Origin: Myroides phaeus
Lineage (GTDB): Bacteria; Bacteroidota; Bacteroidia; Flavobacteriales; Flavobacteriaceae
Direction of reading: 5' to 3'
Length of the DNA: 64,000 nucleotides
Assembly (NCBI RefSeq): GCF_900099675.1
Contig: NZ_FNDQ01000016.1
Location: 1-64,000, forward strand
Made by a program: the position numbers and the translations under genes. Shown here in pieces: positions 1 to 7,943 of the stretch. Every line of letters starts with the position of its first letter. Within the stretch, counting starts at the first letter, position 1. The notes under the pieces are model-generated. The model saw only the letters and a program-made list of their open reading frames with translations, had not been told where the DNA came from and ran no database searches.

Positions 1-109
1 TAAAGTATAATCTCGTTGACTACGCTTTTCCCTTGTGTTTTCTGTCTCTTTCATAAATAAGTCTATTTTGTGTAAACCTATTTTAGGACGGGACATAGGT
101 ATAAAAAAA

Positions 110-131
110 GCCTTTTCAATTTTGAAAAGGC
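110..131 (-). terminator. Terminator of thiL
   Basis: An 8-bp perfect stem (GCCTTTTC/GAAAAGGC) with a 6-nt loop. The A-tract at 103-109 is read as a U-tract on the minus strand, and the hairpin lies about 35 nt past the thiL stop. Bases 1-100 hold nothing else I can support. Confidence 0.8.
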
Positions 132-164
132 TTTTCGTGCTATTTTATTACAAAAAAATGTGTT

Positions 165-1220
165 TTATTCTTCTTCGTTCTTTAAAGCATTCCATCCTTG
201 AGCTTTTAATGGAATTTTAGTATTTGCTCTTGTAATTAGATGAACACCTTCTTTTTCTTCTGTCATATGTCCTACTACAGTTAGATTTGGATTTCCTTTA
301 ATCTTGTCGTAGTCTTCCATTTTCATAGTGAATAGTAGTTCATAATCTTCACCTCCGTTGATTGCCATTGTTGTTGCATCAATATTGAACTCCTCACACG
401 TATTGATAAACTGTGGGTCAAGAGGTAATTTATCTTCATAAATATTACAACCTACTTTAGAGTGTTTACACAAGTGCATTACTTCTGATGACAAACCATC
501 AGAGATATCAATCATAGAAGTTGGTTTAACCCCTAAATCTGCTAATAACTGTTTTATATCTGTACGTGCTTCTGGCTTTAATTGTCTTTCAATAATATAG
601 TCATAAATAGCTAAGTCTGGTTGGCTATTCGGGTTTACTAAAAATACTTGTTTTTCTCTTTCAAGTACTTGTAGCCCCATATATGCTGCTCCAATATCTC
701 CTGTTACAACAAGTAAGTCGTTATCTTGAGCTCCATCTCTATAAATTAGTTCATCTTCTTTTGCTTTACCAATAGCAGTAACGCTAATGATAAGTCCTTT
801 TTGAGATGAGGTAGTATCTCCTCCTATTAAGTCTACTTTATAGTATTTACAAGCTAAATTGATTCCTTCATAAAGCTCTTCTAATGCCTCTAAAGGGAAG
901 CGATTAGACACAGCAATAGATACTGTGATTTGTGTAGGAATAGCGTTCATAGCACAGATGTCAGAAATGTTGACAACAACTGCTTTGTATCCTAAGTGTT
1001 TTAAAGGAGAATAAGAAAGGTCGAAATGTACACCTTCAACTAATAAATCGGTAGAAACAACAACTTTGTCACCTGCAAAGTCAAGTACTGCTCCGTCATC
1101 TCCAATTCCTTTATTAGTAGTAGGTTGCTCGATTGTAAAGTTTTGAGTTAATTGCTCGATTAAGCCAAACTCTCCTAAGTTTCCTAAATCTGTTTTAGAC
1201 TGGTTTTTATTTTCGATCAT
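165..1220 (-). CDS. thiL: Thiamine-monophosphate kinase ThiL
   Basis: Phosphorylates thiamine monophosphate to thiamine diphosphate, the last step of cofactor synthesis, in the cytoplasm. The 351-aa protein shows the family order: GDDGAVLD (40-47), TDLLVEGVHFD (57-67), the GGDTTSS metal/ATP loop (133-139) and a C-terminal DISDGLSSEV. Length is normal for ThiL. A longer reading starting with TTG at 1247 is possible, but that TTG lies inside a TAnnTTTG promoter box (1245-1252), so the ATG at 1220, preceded by an AAGAAGAAA purine stretch, is chosen. It is flanked by terminators and appears monocistronic. Confidence 0.95.
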   Translation of the reverse strand: MIENKNQSKTDLGNLGEFGLIEQLTQNFTIEQPTTNKGIGDDGAVLDFAGDKVVVSTDLLVEGVHFDLSYSPLKHLGYKAVVVNISDICAMNAIPTQITVSIAVSNRFPLEALEELYEGINLACKYYKVDLIGGDTTSSQKGLIISVTAIGKAKEDELIYRDGAQDNDLLVVTGDIGAAYMGLQVLEREKQVFLVNPNSQPDLAIYDYIIERQLKPEARTDIKQLLADLGVKPTSMIDISDGLSSEVMHLCKHSKVGCNIYEDKLPLDPQFINTCEEFNIDATTMAINGGEDYELLFTMKMEDYDKIKGNPNLTVVGHMTEEKEGVHLITRANTKIPLKAQGWNALKNEEE

Positions 1221-1244
1221 TGTATTTCTTCTTGTTTTGAATGG

Positions 1245-1252
1245 CAAAGGTA
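1245..1252 (-). promoter_or_regulatory. -7 box of thiL promoter
   Basis: TACCTTTG on the minus strand matches TAnnTTTG. It lies 24 nt before the chosen ATG, leaving a leader of roughly 15-20 nt. No TTTG is seen at the expected -33 spacing. Confidence 0.6.
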
Positions 1253-1257
1253 AAAAG

Positions 1258-1289
1258 AAAAGGCGATAGATTTTTTTCTATCGCCTTTT
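1258..1289 (-). terminator. Terminator of the DUF2723 gene
   Basis: A 13-bp perfect stem (AAAAGGCGATAGA and its complement) around a T6 loop, just after the stop at 1294. The A-rich 1252-1261 gives the minus-strand U-tract. It abuts the thiL -7 box, separating the two units. Confidence 0.85.
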
Positions 1290-1293
1290 TCTA

Positions 1294-4200
1294 TTATAAG
1301 TTAGGTCTTCTAAACCTTTTGAAATTACTATTATAAGTATTAAACTCTTCTTTTAAAGTAGCATAATTACTTGCATCGTACTCTTTAACTATTTGAAGTA
1401 ATTGACGCCAAACTTCAATGTCTGTTACAATTTCATTACCATAGTATTCGATGTCTTCTAATTTCAACGTTTTGTAGTAATCTAAAGACTCTTTGCTTTT
1501 TTGAACTAATTCAGTAGCAAGTTGGCGAGCTTTTTCTTTTTCTCCAACGTTGTAATATCCTTCTACAAATGGATGAACTAATTCATACAAACCGTAGTAT
1601 TTGATAGGCATATTAGTCATTGCTATATCAATGATTTCTTTTGCTTTATCTTTTTTATTTTCTTCAATTAATTTCTCCATTAATCGAGCAAGGTTTATTC
1701 TGTAACTTACAGCATTACGTCTTGTCTGTGGGTCGTGGTAGATTTTGTCGCTACCCATATTACCCCAATACCAATTTTTTACAGTATTATACATTCTATC
1801 TGCATCGATAGAACCTCTATCTAATGGGTGATTATTTTCTGCTGTTGTTTTGATAGGAACTAATTTGTAAACTAATCCATTTAGCTGTAAGTAATCCTTC
1901 ATCCAAATAAAATCATCGTCATTCCAGCTACCTCCAGAGAAGTAAATAGGTCTTTCCCAGTTGTTATTAGCTACAATATCCAACATAATTAAGCGGTGTT
2001 TATAAATCGCTTGGTCTGTGATGTCAATATCTAATTGTGGTAAGATAGAGTCTCTTAAATGAGGTGATACAATATTGTTTTTAGCAATACTCGCACTGTC
2101 AACAGGAATAGATATTTTGTTTGTAGGTGCTAAATATAACGTTGTCCCAGCTTCTGTAGTCATCTTAGTTCTTTTGTCGTCTGAGCGAATAAAGTTTAAG
2201 AATGATTTTACATCAACTCTTTGATCGATTGTCTGGTTGATTAATATTGCTTCACGCTTGTTACCAACATATTGATCATGTGTAAAAGAAATAGGCAGTG
2301 GTTCTGATTCGTATGCTTTTGCCTTCATTTGATCGATATACCAGTCTAACGGTAATAAACTTGTACAAACCACACGCACGTCCGTACGGTATCCTTCTAC
2401 ATCTTGTAAATACCAAAGAGGGAAGGTGTCATTATCACCAATCGTAAATAAAATAGCATTCGGATCACACGAGTCTAAGTATGCTCTTGCATTGGCTAAA
2501 GCAGTATAACGGTCAGAACGGTCGTGGTCATCCCAGTTTTGCTGTGCCATTAAAACAGGCGCTGCTAATAAAGATGCCGCTAAAATAGCTGGACCAGCAA
2601 TTTTTGGACTAACGTATTTTCTTAGACCATCATAGATAGCAAATACTCCAAAGCCTAACCAAATTGCAAATACATAGAATGCAGGAACTACTGCATAATC
2701 ACGTTCACGAGGTTCAAAAGGTCTTTCATTTAAGAACATTTTTAAGGCGATACTTGTGAATAAAAACAATACTAAAAGTACCCAAAACATTTTAGGGTCT
2801 TTTCTAAAGTTGTAGATAAATCCTATTAACCCTAAGATAAAAGGTAAGAAGAAATAAGTGTTTCTTCCTTTGTTTTCTAATACATCCGTAGGTAGGTTAC
2901 TTTGAGAACCTAAGCGTATTTCATCTAAAAATGTAATCCCACTTAACCAGTTTCCGTGTTGTAAATCACCTTGACCTTGAATGTCGTCTTGGCGTCCTAC
3001 AAAGTTCCACATTAGATATCTCCAGAACATATAACCAAATTGGTAGTCAACCATATACACCATATTATCTGAAAATGAAGGTACTTCAATCTCTAAATAT
3101 TGTCCATATTGGTCTAAGAATTGGTCTAATCCTTCAATGCCAATTTCTCCTGTAGCCAATCCTTCTTTTACACCTTTAACAAGTGCGTTTAATTGAGGAT
3201 CATCATATTTAGGGCTTGGATAGAAATTCAATGGTTTTGAATAACGCATATAATTGATACGGTGACTTCTATCTGTACTCCACATTCTTGGGAAGAACCC
3301 TTTGTGTGTTTCGTCGAAGTTTTGGCCAGCGTTTTTCCATTCGTTCACGATAACGTACTTACCTGTTTTGTAATCACGTTCATAGTTCGGTTTATCGTCT
3401 TTCCAAGGGGTGTTTTTGTCTAAGCCAACATACTTTTTAGTGAAGTAAGAATCATAAAATATACTCTCGTCACCATACTGTTCACGTTGGTAATAAGCTA
3501 ATAATTCGGCAGCATCAGAAGGTGTATTCTCGTTGATTACAACATTTGCATTCGCACGAATAGGCAACATAATCCAACTTGTAAGTCCAATACAGATAAA
3601 TAATAGAGAAAGGATTATTGTGTTGGCTGTTACTTTATTTTTCTTCTCTGTGTATTTTAAACCAATCACAAAGAAAGCTACAATAGCAAGGAAAGCGAAG
3701 ATTGTTCCACTGTTAAATGGCAGACCAATACTATTAACCATAAAGATTTCTGTCTTTCCAAAGAAAGCTAAAAGCTTAGGAAATAAGAAGGCAAATAAGA
3801 AGAATAAAACCCCAACAGCCGCAATGTTTCCTATGATAAAGTTCTGAATTGTAATTTTTTGATACTTCTTAAAAAAGTAAAGTAAAGCAATTGAAGGTAC
3901 TGTAAGTAATGCCATTAAGTGTACACCAAACGAACATCCGATTACTAATGAAATTAGCAATAGCCATTTATTTCCTTTAGGTTGATCTAAATCGTCATAC
4001 CATCTTAATCCCAGATAGAGTAGAAGTGATATTAAGAACATAGCAGAAGCATACACTTCAGCTTCTACAGCACTAAACCAGAAACTATCACTAAAAGTAA
4101 ATGCTAACGAACCAATAGCAGCACTTCCTAATACTACAATTGCATTCATATTTGTCCACTCGGCCTGAGAAGAAACTATTTTTTTTAGAATATTGGAAAT

Positions 4201-4494
4201 TGACCAATACATAAAAAGAATTGTAAATGCACTTGAGAGTACAGCTACCATATTGACCATTAAGGCAACTTTGTCAGGAGAAGTTGCGAACATTGAAAAG
4301 AACGCTCCTAACATTTGGTAGAAAGGTGCTCCAGGAGGGTGTCCTACCTGTAGCTTGGCAGAAGTTGCTATATATTCTCCTGGATCCCAGAAGCTCACAG
4401 TAGGTTCTACTGTCAAAGTGTAGGTGATTAATGCTATTAAAAAGCATAGCCAACCGCCTATAATATTCCACTTCTTGTAATTGAATGTCAGCAT
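1294..4494 (-). CDS. DUF2723 (TMEM260-like) multispanning membrane protein
   Basis: A 1066-aa membrane protein. The N-terminal half has about a dozen hydrophobic segments; the conserved signature sits early, with D37 and E40 in WDPGEY and H52-P-P-G55, typical of DUF2723. A long soluble region follows, and the last 150 residues look helical and TPR-like. DUF2723 is related to human TMEM260, an O-mannosyltransferase, and the D..E and HPPG layout resembles lipid-sugar-dependent GT-C glycosyltransferases, so a role in envelope protein O-glycosylation is plausible; that is inference from the family. It is large and widespread in Bacteroidota. It has its own terminator and no operon partner. Confidence 0.85.
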   Translation of the reverse strand: MLTFNYKKWNIIGGWLCFLIALITYTLTVEPTVSFWDPGEYIATSAKLQVGHPPGAPFYQMLGAFFSMFATSPDKVALMVNMVAVLSSAFTILFMYWSISNILKKIVSSQAEWTNMNAIVVLGSAAIGSLAFTFSDSFWFSAVEAEVYASAMFLISLLLYLGLRWYDDLDQPKGNKWLLLISLVIGCSFGVHLMALLTVPSIALLYFFKKYQKITIQNFIIGNIAAVGVLFFLFAFLFPKLLAFFGKTEIFMVNSIGLPFNSGTIFAFLAIVAFFVIGLKYTEKKNKVTANTIILSLLFICIGLTSWIMLPIRANANVVINENTPSDAAELLAYYQREQYGDESIFYDSYFTKKYVGLDKNTPWKDDKPNYERDYKTGKYVIVNEWKNAGQNFDETHKGFFPRMWSTDRSHRINYMRYSKPLNFYPSPKYDDPQLNALVKGVKEGLATGEIGIEGLDQFLDQYGQYLEIEVPSFSDNMVYMVDYQFGYMFWRYLMWNFVGRQDDIQGQGDLQHGNWLSGITFLDEIRLGSQSNLPTDVLENKGRNTYFFLPFILGLIGFIYNFRKDPKMFWVLLVLFLFTSIALKMFLNERPFEPRERDYAVVPAFYVFAIWLGFGVFAIYDGLRKYVSPKIAGPAILAASLLAAPVLMAQQNWDDHDRSDRYTALANARAYLDSCDPNAILFTIGDNDTFPLWYLQDVEGYRTDVRVVCTSLLPLDWYIDQMKAKAYESEPLPISFTHDQYVGNKREAILINQTIDQRVDVKSFLNFIRSDDKRTKMTTEAGTTLYLAPTNKISIPVDSASIAKNNIVSPHLRDSILPQLDIDITDQAIYKHRLIMLDIVANNNWERPIYFSGGSWNDDDFIWMKDYLQLNGLVYKLVPIKTTAENNHPLDRGSIDADRMYNTVKNWYWGNMGSDKIYHDPQTRRNAVSYRINLARLMEKLIEENKKDKAKEIIDIAMTNMPIKYYGLYELVHPFVEGYYNVGEKEKARQLATELVQKSKESLDYYKTLKLEDIEYYGNEIVTDIEVWRQLLQIVKEYDASNYATLKEEFNTYNSNFKRFRRPNL

Positions 4495-4598
4495 ATTTGT
4501 AATTACTTGATATATTTATAGTTTGTACTTACAAAGAAAAGATTTTTTTTGAGTTGCTTAAAGGAATAAGAAAAAATTAATTTTTTTTAACTGAAAAG

Positions 4599-4629
4599 TT
4601 TGGAGAATATAAAAATTGTGCTACTTTTG
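4599..4629 (+). promoter_or_regulatory. Promoter of tRNA-Gln copy 1
   Basis: TTTG at 4599-4602, 19 nt, then TACTTTTG at 4622-4629: a full match to the Bacteroidota -33/-7 consensus. The tRNA starts 44 nt after the -7 box, implying a 5' leader that is processed off. Confidence 0.75.
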
Positions 4630-4673
4630 CATCCGAATTGAAGAAGTAATAATGCTTTTGAAATGATTGGTAT

Positions 4674-4744
4674 TGGCCTATGGTGTAATGGTAACACAGC
4701 TGATTTTGGTTCAGTCGTTCTAGGTTCGAGTCCTAGTAGGCCAA
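4674..4744 (+). tRNA. tRNA-Gln (anticodon UUG), copy 1
   Basis: A 71-nt cloverleaf. The acceptor stem TGGCCTA (4674-4680) pairs with TAGGCCA (4737-4743), with discriminator A at 4744. The anticodon loop TTTTGGT reads TTG at positions 34-36, and GGTTCGAGTCC forms the T arm. CCA is not encoded. Identical in sequence to the copy 280 bp downstream. Confidence 0.95.
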
Positions 4745-4746
4745 CG

Positions 4747-4774
4747 AAAGCCTCTTGAGAAATCAAGAGGCTTT
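4747..4774 (+). terminator. Terminator of tRNA-Gln copy 1
   Basis: A 12-bp perfect stem (AAAGCCTCTTGA and its complement) with a GAAA tetraloop and T7. It begins 3 nt after the discriminator base. Confidence 0.9.
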
Positions 4775-4878
4775 TTTTATGCTTTGAAATTAATTGTTAA
4801 AGTTTTCTTATCGTATTGTTGAGAATGAATAGGTTACGGTTTTACTGAGGAGGATAACAACAAAAAGTTTAAATAATA

Positions 4879-4909
4879 TTTGCAAGAATAGAAAAATGTG
4901 CTAATTTTG
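4879..4909 (+). promoter_or_regulatory. Promoter of tRNA-Gln copy 2
   Basis: TTTG at 4879-4882, 19 nt, then TAATTTTG at 4902-4909. Same -33/-7 geometry as copy 1 although the surrounding bases differ, so both copies are probably transcribed independently. Confidence 0.75.
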
Positions 4910-4953
4910 CCCTCGCATTGAAGAAGTAATAACGCTTTTGAAATGATTGGTAC

Positions 4954-5024
4954 TGGCCTATGGTGTAATGGTAACACAGCTGATTTTGGTTCAGTCGTTC
5001 TAGGTTCGAGTCCTAGTAGGCCAA
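4954..5024 (+). tRNA. tRNA-Gln (anticodon UUG), copy 2
   Basis: Identical 71-nt tRNA-Gln with the same arms, anticodon TTG and no encoded CCA. A reverse-strand reading frame over this gene is an artefact of the tRNA sequence and not a protein gene. Confidence 0.95.
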
Positions 5025-5026
5025 CG

Positions 5027-5054
5027 AAAGCCTCTTGAGAAATCAAGAGGCTTT
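5027..5054 (+). terminator. Terminator of tRNA-Gln copy 2
   Basis: Same 12-bp stem, GAAA loop and T-tract as copy 1. Confidence 0.9.
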
Positions 5055-5093
5055 TTTTATTGCTCAAGGTCATATAAGGAGTAGTGAACAAAT

Positions 5094-5125
5094 AAAAGAG
5101 GTCAGATATTTATCTGACCTCTTTT
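5094..5125 (-). terminator. Terminator of the araC-hemH-hemJ operon
   Basis: A 13-bp perfect stem (AAAAGAGGTCAGA and its complement) with a 6-nt loop, starting 4 nt after the enoyl-CoA hydratase stop on the minus strand. Confidence 0.8.
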
Positions 5126-5129
5126 ATAA

Positions 5130-5915
5130 TTAATTATGTCCTGTGAAGTTTGCTTTTCTTTTTTCTAAGAAAGCTGTTGTTCCTTCTTTAAAATCTTCTG
5201 TTTCGAAACACTCTCCAAAGTTTTTGATTTCCTCGTGGTAACCATTTACATTCTCTTTGAAGTTTGCATTGATTGATTTGATTGCTTTGGCAATTGCAGT
5301 TGCTGAATTTAAAGCTATTTTAGACGCTATCTTTTTTGTAAAGTCTAAAAGTTCGTCTTGTTCTACAACGTGGTTAACTAAGCCGTAATTTAATGCTGTT
5401 TCTGCATCAATCATTTGGGCAGTCATAATCATTTCCATTGCACGTCCTTTTCCTACTAATTGTGGTAAACGTTGTGTTCCTCCGTAGCCTGGAATAAGGC
5501 CTAATGTTACCTCAGGTAATCCCATTTTAGCATTTTTTGAAGCAACTCTAAAATGAGAAGCCATTGCTAACTCTAATCCTCCTCCTAATGCAAATCCATT
5601 AATTGCAGAAATTACAGGTTTACCTAAATTTTGAATATAATCAAATAAAAGCTCTTGTCCTTTAGATGCTAATTGAGAACCTGCACTTTGTCCAAAGTTT
5701 GAAAACTCTTTGATATCTGCTCCGGCTACAAAGGCTTTTTCTCCACTTCCAGTCAAGATGATAACTCTTGTATCTTTATCTTTTTCAAGTTGTTTTAAAG
5801 CCTGGTTTAATTCTTCAATTGTAGGCTTGTTTAGAGCATTTAGTTTTGTTGGACGATTAATCGTCACTATGGCTAAATTACCTTCTTTCTCGATTAGAAT
5901 ATTTTCAAAATCCAT
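5130..5915 (-). CDS. Enoyl-CoA hydratase/isomerase family protein (crotonase)
   Basis: A 261-aa soluble crotonase-fold enzyme, probably hydrating trans-2-enoyl-CoA in fatty acid or amino acid breakdown. The oxyanion-hole segment FVAGADIKEF is at 62-71, and the two catalytic glutamates are at E115 (GGGLE) and E135 (LPEVTLG), 20 residues apart as in hydratases. GYGGTQRLP follows (143-151). Keeping both Glu favours a true hydratase over an isomerase. It is the last gene of the minus-strand operon, 11 nt after a sensor kinase; no metabolic link to the heme genes upstream is obvious. Confidence 0.9.
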   Translation of the reverse strand: MDFENILIEKEGNLAIVTINRPTKLNALNKPTIEELNQALKQLEKDKDTRVIILTGSGEKAFVAGADIKEFSNFGQSAGSQLASKGQELLFDYIQNLGKPVISAINGFALGGGLELAMASHFRVASKNAKMGLPEVTLGLIPGYGGTQRLPQLVGKGRAMEMIMTAQMIDAETALNYGLVNHVVEQDELLDFTKKIASKIALNSATAIAKAIKSINANFKENVNGYHEEIKNFGECFETEDFKEGTTAFLEKRKANFTGHN

Positions 5916-5926
5916 AATATATATTT

Positions 5927-7399
5927 TTAAGTTTTAGTTATTGGTAATGTTACAATGAATGTAGTTCCTACATTTAGTTCACTTTCAAACATAATAGTAC
6001 CGTTGTAATTGGTGATAATGTTTTTAATAATACCTAACCCAAGTCCCATACCACTTGATTTTGTAGTAAACTTAGGTTCAAATATTTTAGTCTTATCTTC
6101 AATTGTTATCCCTGTTCCATTATCTGAAACTTGGATAATTACGTTCTCATTTGTTCTTGAGATACTAACATTTACCTGAGGATTTTCGTTGTCATCAGGA
6201 ATAGCTTGTATTGCATTTTTGACTAAGTTAGTAATAATTCTAATTAGTTGTGTTCTGTCTATTTTGGAAATGATCTCTTTATCAGTGCTTTCAAAATGAA
6301 TGAAGCTTTCATTAAAGATGTCTAATGAAAGTTGCACGGCTTTTACAACATCGATTGTTTCATTTTGTTGCGCTGGCATAGAAGCAAAACTTGAGAATGC
6401 TGTAGCCACAGAGGTCATTGTGTCTATTTGCTGAATTAAAACTTGACAGAAGTCGTTTAGTTTTTCTTTTACATTAGGATCTTCTGGATTGAAACGTCTT
6501 TCAAAACTTTGTACCGTTAACCTCATTGGTGTTAATGGGTTTTTAATCTCGTGGGCAACTTGCTTTGCCATTTCTCTCCATGCTTGTTCTCGTTCGTTTT
6601 GAGCGAGTTTTAGATATGATTCGTCTAATTTTTCAACCATCTCATTATAAGCGTGAATAAGTGTTGAAATCTCCTTACTGGTAGAAGACATTTCAATCTT
6701 TTCATTTTTCTGTCCAAGTTTAGTGCTGGTGATCTTTACACTAATGTTTTTTAAGCTTTGTGTAATGTAGTTGGAAAGGAAGTAAGAAATAGCTATGGAC
6801 ATAATTAGCATAATTATATATACTTGTCCGAATTTAATCATGAAGTTTTTAATCTCATTTTCGTAAAATTCTGTCTTCTCTTCATAAGGAATTTTGATAA
6901 TTCCCAAAGGCTTAAATTTTAGGTCTTTTAGAAAACTATAGGCAATGCGAATTCTATTGTTGTCAATCGTTTGAATATCGACAAATCGTTTGTTTGGTGC
7001 CGATTGTATAGTCTTTAAGATTAAAGGAGATATATTTTTGGGAATACTATCAACAGAAAAAGTACCTCTTGATGAAATCAAGAGGTTACCCGTTAAGTCG
7101 TGTATATTAATTTCTGTATTGTGAATTGCTGCTAATTCGTGGATCTTATCTCTAAAGATAAGAGGAATATTCTCTGTGTTTAGAGGATATGTGGTTGTTG
7201 TAAGGATGTAATTTATATTCTCATTAACGGAGCTTTCCTTTCTTTCCAATCTATACTGATGATAAGTACGTGCTTCTTCTCTGAATTGATAAACAGATAC
7301 TGCTGATATCAAAACAGAAGATATTATACTTAGGAAAATTAATGAAAAGAATATTCTGTTTCTCAACGAGAAATTCTTTAATATAAATTCATCTTTCAT
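5927..7399 (-). CDS. Membrane sensor histidine kinase (NtrY-like, HAMP)
   Basis: A 490-aa kinase: transmembrane segments at about 16-36 and 191-211 bracket a 150-residue extracytoplasmic sensor, then a HAMP-like linker (212-260), the H-box AHEIKNPLTP with H283, the N-box NLVKNAIQAI, G1 box VSDNGTGI and G2 box GMGLGLGI. The H-box and MRLTVQSFERRF that follows resemble NtrY. No response regulator is adjacent, so it is an orphan here. Its ATG overlaps the hemJ stop by one base (TAATG), which implies translational coupling to the heme operon. The ligand is unknown. Confidence 0.9.
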   Translation of the reverse strand: MKDEFILKNFSLRNRIFFSLIFLSIISSVLISAVSVYQFREEARTYHQYRLERKESSVNENINYILTTTTYPLNTENIPLIFRDKIHELAAIHNTEINIHDLTGNLLISSRGTFSVDSIPKNISPLILKTIQSAPNKRFVDIQTIDNNRIRIAYSFLKDLKFKPLGIIKIPYEEKTEFYENEIKNFMIKFGQVYIIMLIMSIAISYFLSNYITQSLKNISVKITSTKLGQKNEKIEMSSTSKEISTLIHAYNEMVEKLDESYLKLAQNEREQAWREMAKQVAHEIKNPLTPMRLTVQSFERRFNPEDPNVKEKLNDFCQVLIQQIDTMTSVATAFSSFASMPAQQNETIDVVKAVQLSLDIFNESFIHFESTDKEIISKIDRTQLIRIITNLVKNAIQAIPDDNENPQVNVSISRTNENVIIQVSDNGTGITIEDKTKIFEPKFTTKSSGMGLGLGIIKNIITNYNGTIMFESELNVGTTFIVTLPITKT

Positions 7400-7941
7400 T
7401 ATTTGTTGTTGCGTTCTCTCACGCGTTTATAAAATTTAATGCCAATCATTAATAAAACTGAAAGGCCAACTAATCCTACAACGCCAAAGATCCAATTAAA
7501 AGTACTCTTTAAAATTACTAAAAATACAACAGAAAATAAAATAAGAGTTGCTCCTTCATTCCACAATCTAAAATAAGAAGATGTTTTTGTCAAGGTTCTC
7601 TTATTTATTTGTTGTACATATTTGTGGCATTGCAAATGATAAGCGATTAATAAAACTACAAATAATAGTTTGATGTGCATCCATGGCATTTGTAATAAAG
7701 CAGGATTGTAAATAAACATTCCAACTCCAAAGGCAGTAGCTAACACCGCAGCAGGCCACGTAATAATGTTCCAAAGCCTATTGGTCATTATGGTGTACTG
7801 ATCTCTAAGAATTTTTTGTTCTATTTCTGTTTTATCTGCTGTTTCAGCATAATAAACAAATAAGCGTACGATATAAAATAGTCCTGCAAACCAACATACA
7901 ATGAAAATGATGTGTAGGGCTTTGAGGTAAAAATATAACAT
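7399..7941 (-). CDS. hemJ: HemJ-type protoporphyrinogen IX oxidase
   Basis: A 180-aa, four-helix membrane protein. The start LKALHIIFIVCWFAGLF with H10, the RLFVYYAE segment and MHIKLLFVV (H89, K91) followed by H102 match the HemJ (UPF0093) family, which oxidises protoporphyrinogen IX to protoporphyrin IX. Such proteins are often labelled CopD family. Position supports HemJ: 2 nt from hemH, the next enzyme, with no hemG or hemY in the window. It is the only candidate here for that step. Downstream it overlaps the sensor kinase by one base. Confidence 0.88.
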   Translation of the reverse strand: MLYFYLKALHIIFIVCWFAGLFYIVRLFVYYAETADKTEIEQKILRDQYTIMTNRLWNIITWPAAVLATAFGVGMFIYNPALLQMPWMHIKLLFVVLLIAYHLQCHKYVQQINKRTLTKTSSYFRLWNEGATLILFSVVFLVILKSTFNWIFGVVGLVGLSVLLMIGIKFYKRVRERNNK

Positions 7942-7943
7942 GA

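Larger units (their letters stand above)
4637..4780 (+). repeat. Tandem duplication, unit 1 (tRNA-Gln with leader and terminator)
   Basis: This 144-bp segment recurs at 4917-5060 with two differences (T/C at 4653/4933 and at 4673/4953), both in the leader and none in the tRNA. The repeat period is 280 bp. Confidence 0.9.
4917..5060 (+). repeat. Tandem duplication, unit 2
   Basis: Second copy of the 144-bp unit at 4637-4780, 142/144 identical, covering leader, tRNA and terminator. Confidence 0.9.

Noticed and set aside
35..220. 61-aa frame at the window start
   Set aside because: Overlaps the thiL terminator and the thiL 3' end antisense; no ribosome site or family.
1221..1247. Longer thiL from a TTG start
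   Set aside because: The TTG is part of the TACCTTTG promoter box; the ATG at 1220 has a purine-rich site.
4834..5091. 85-aa reverse-strand frame over tRNA-Gln copy 2
   Set aside because: It is the antisense of the tRNA and terminator (LEPRTTEPKSAVLPLHHRP is the typical artefact of tRNA sequences).
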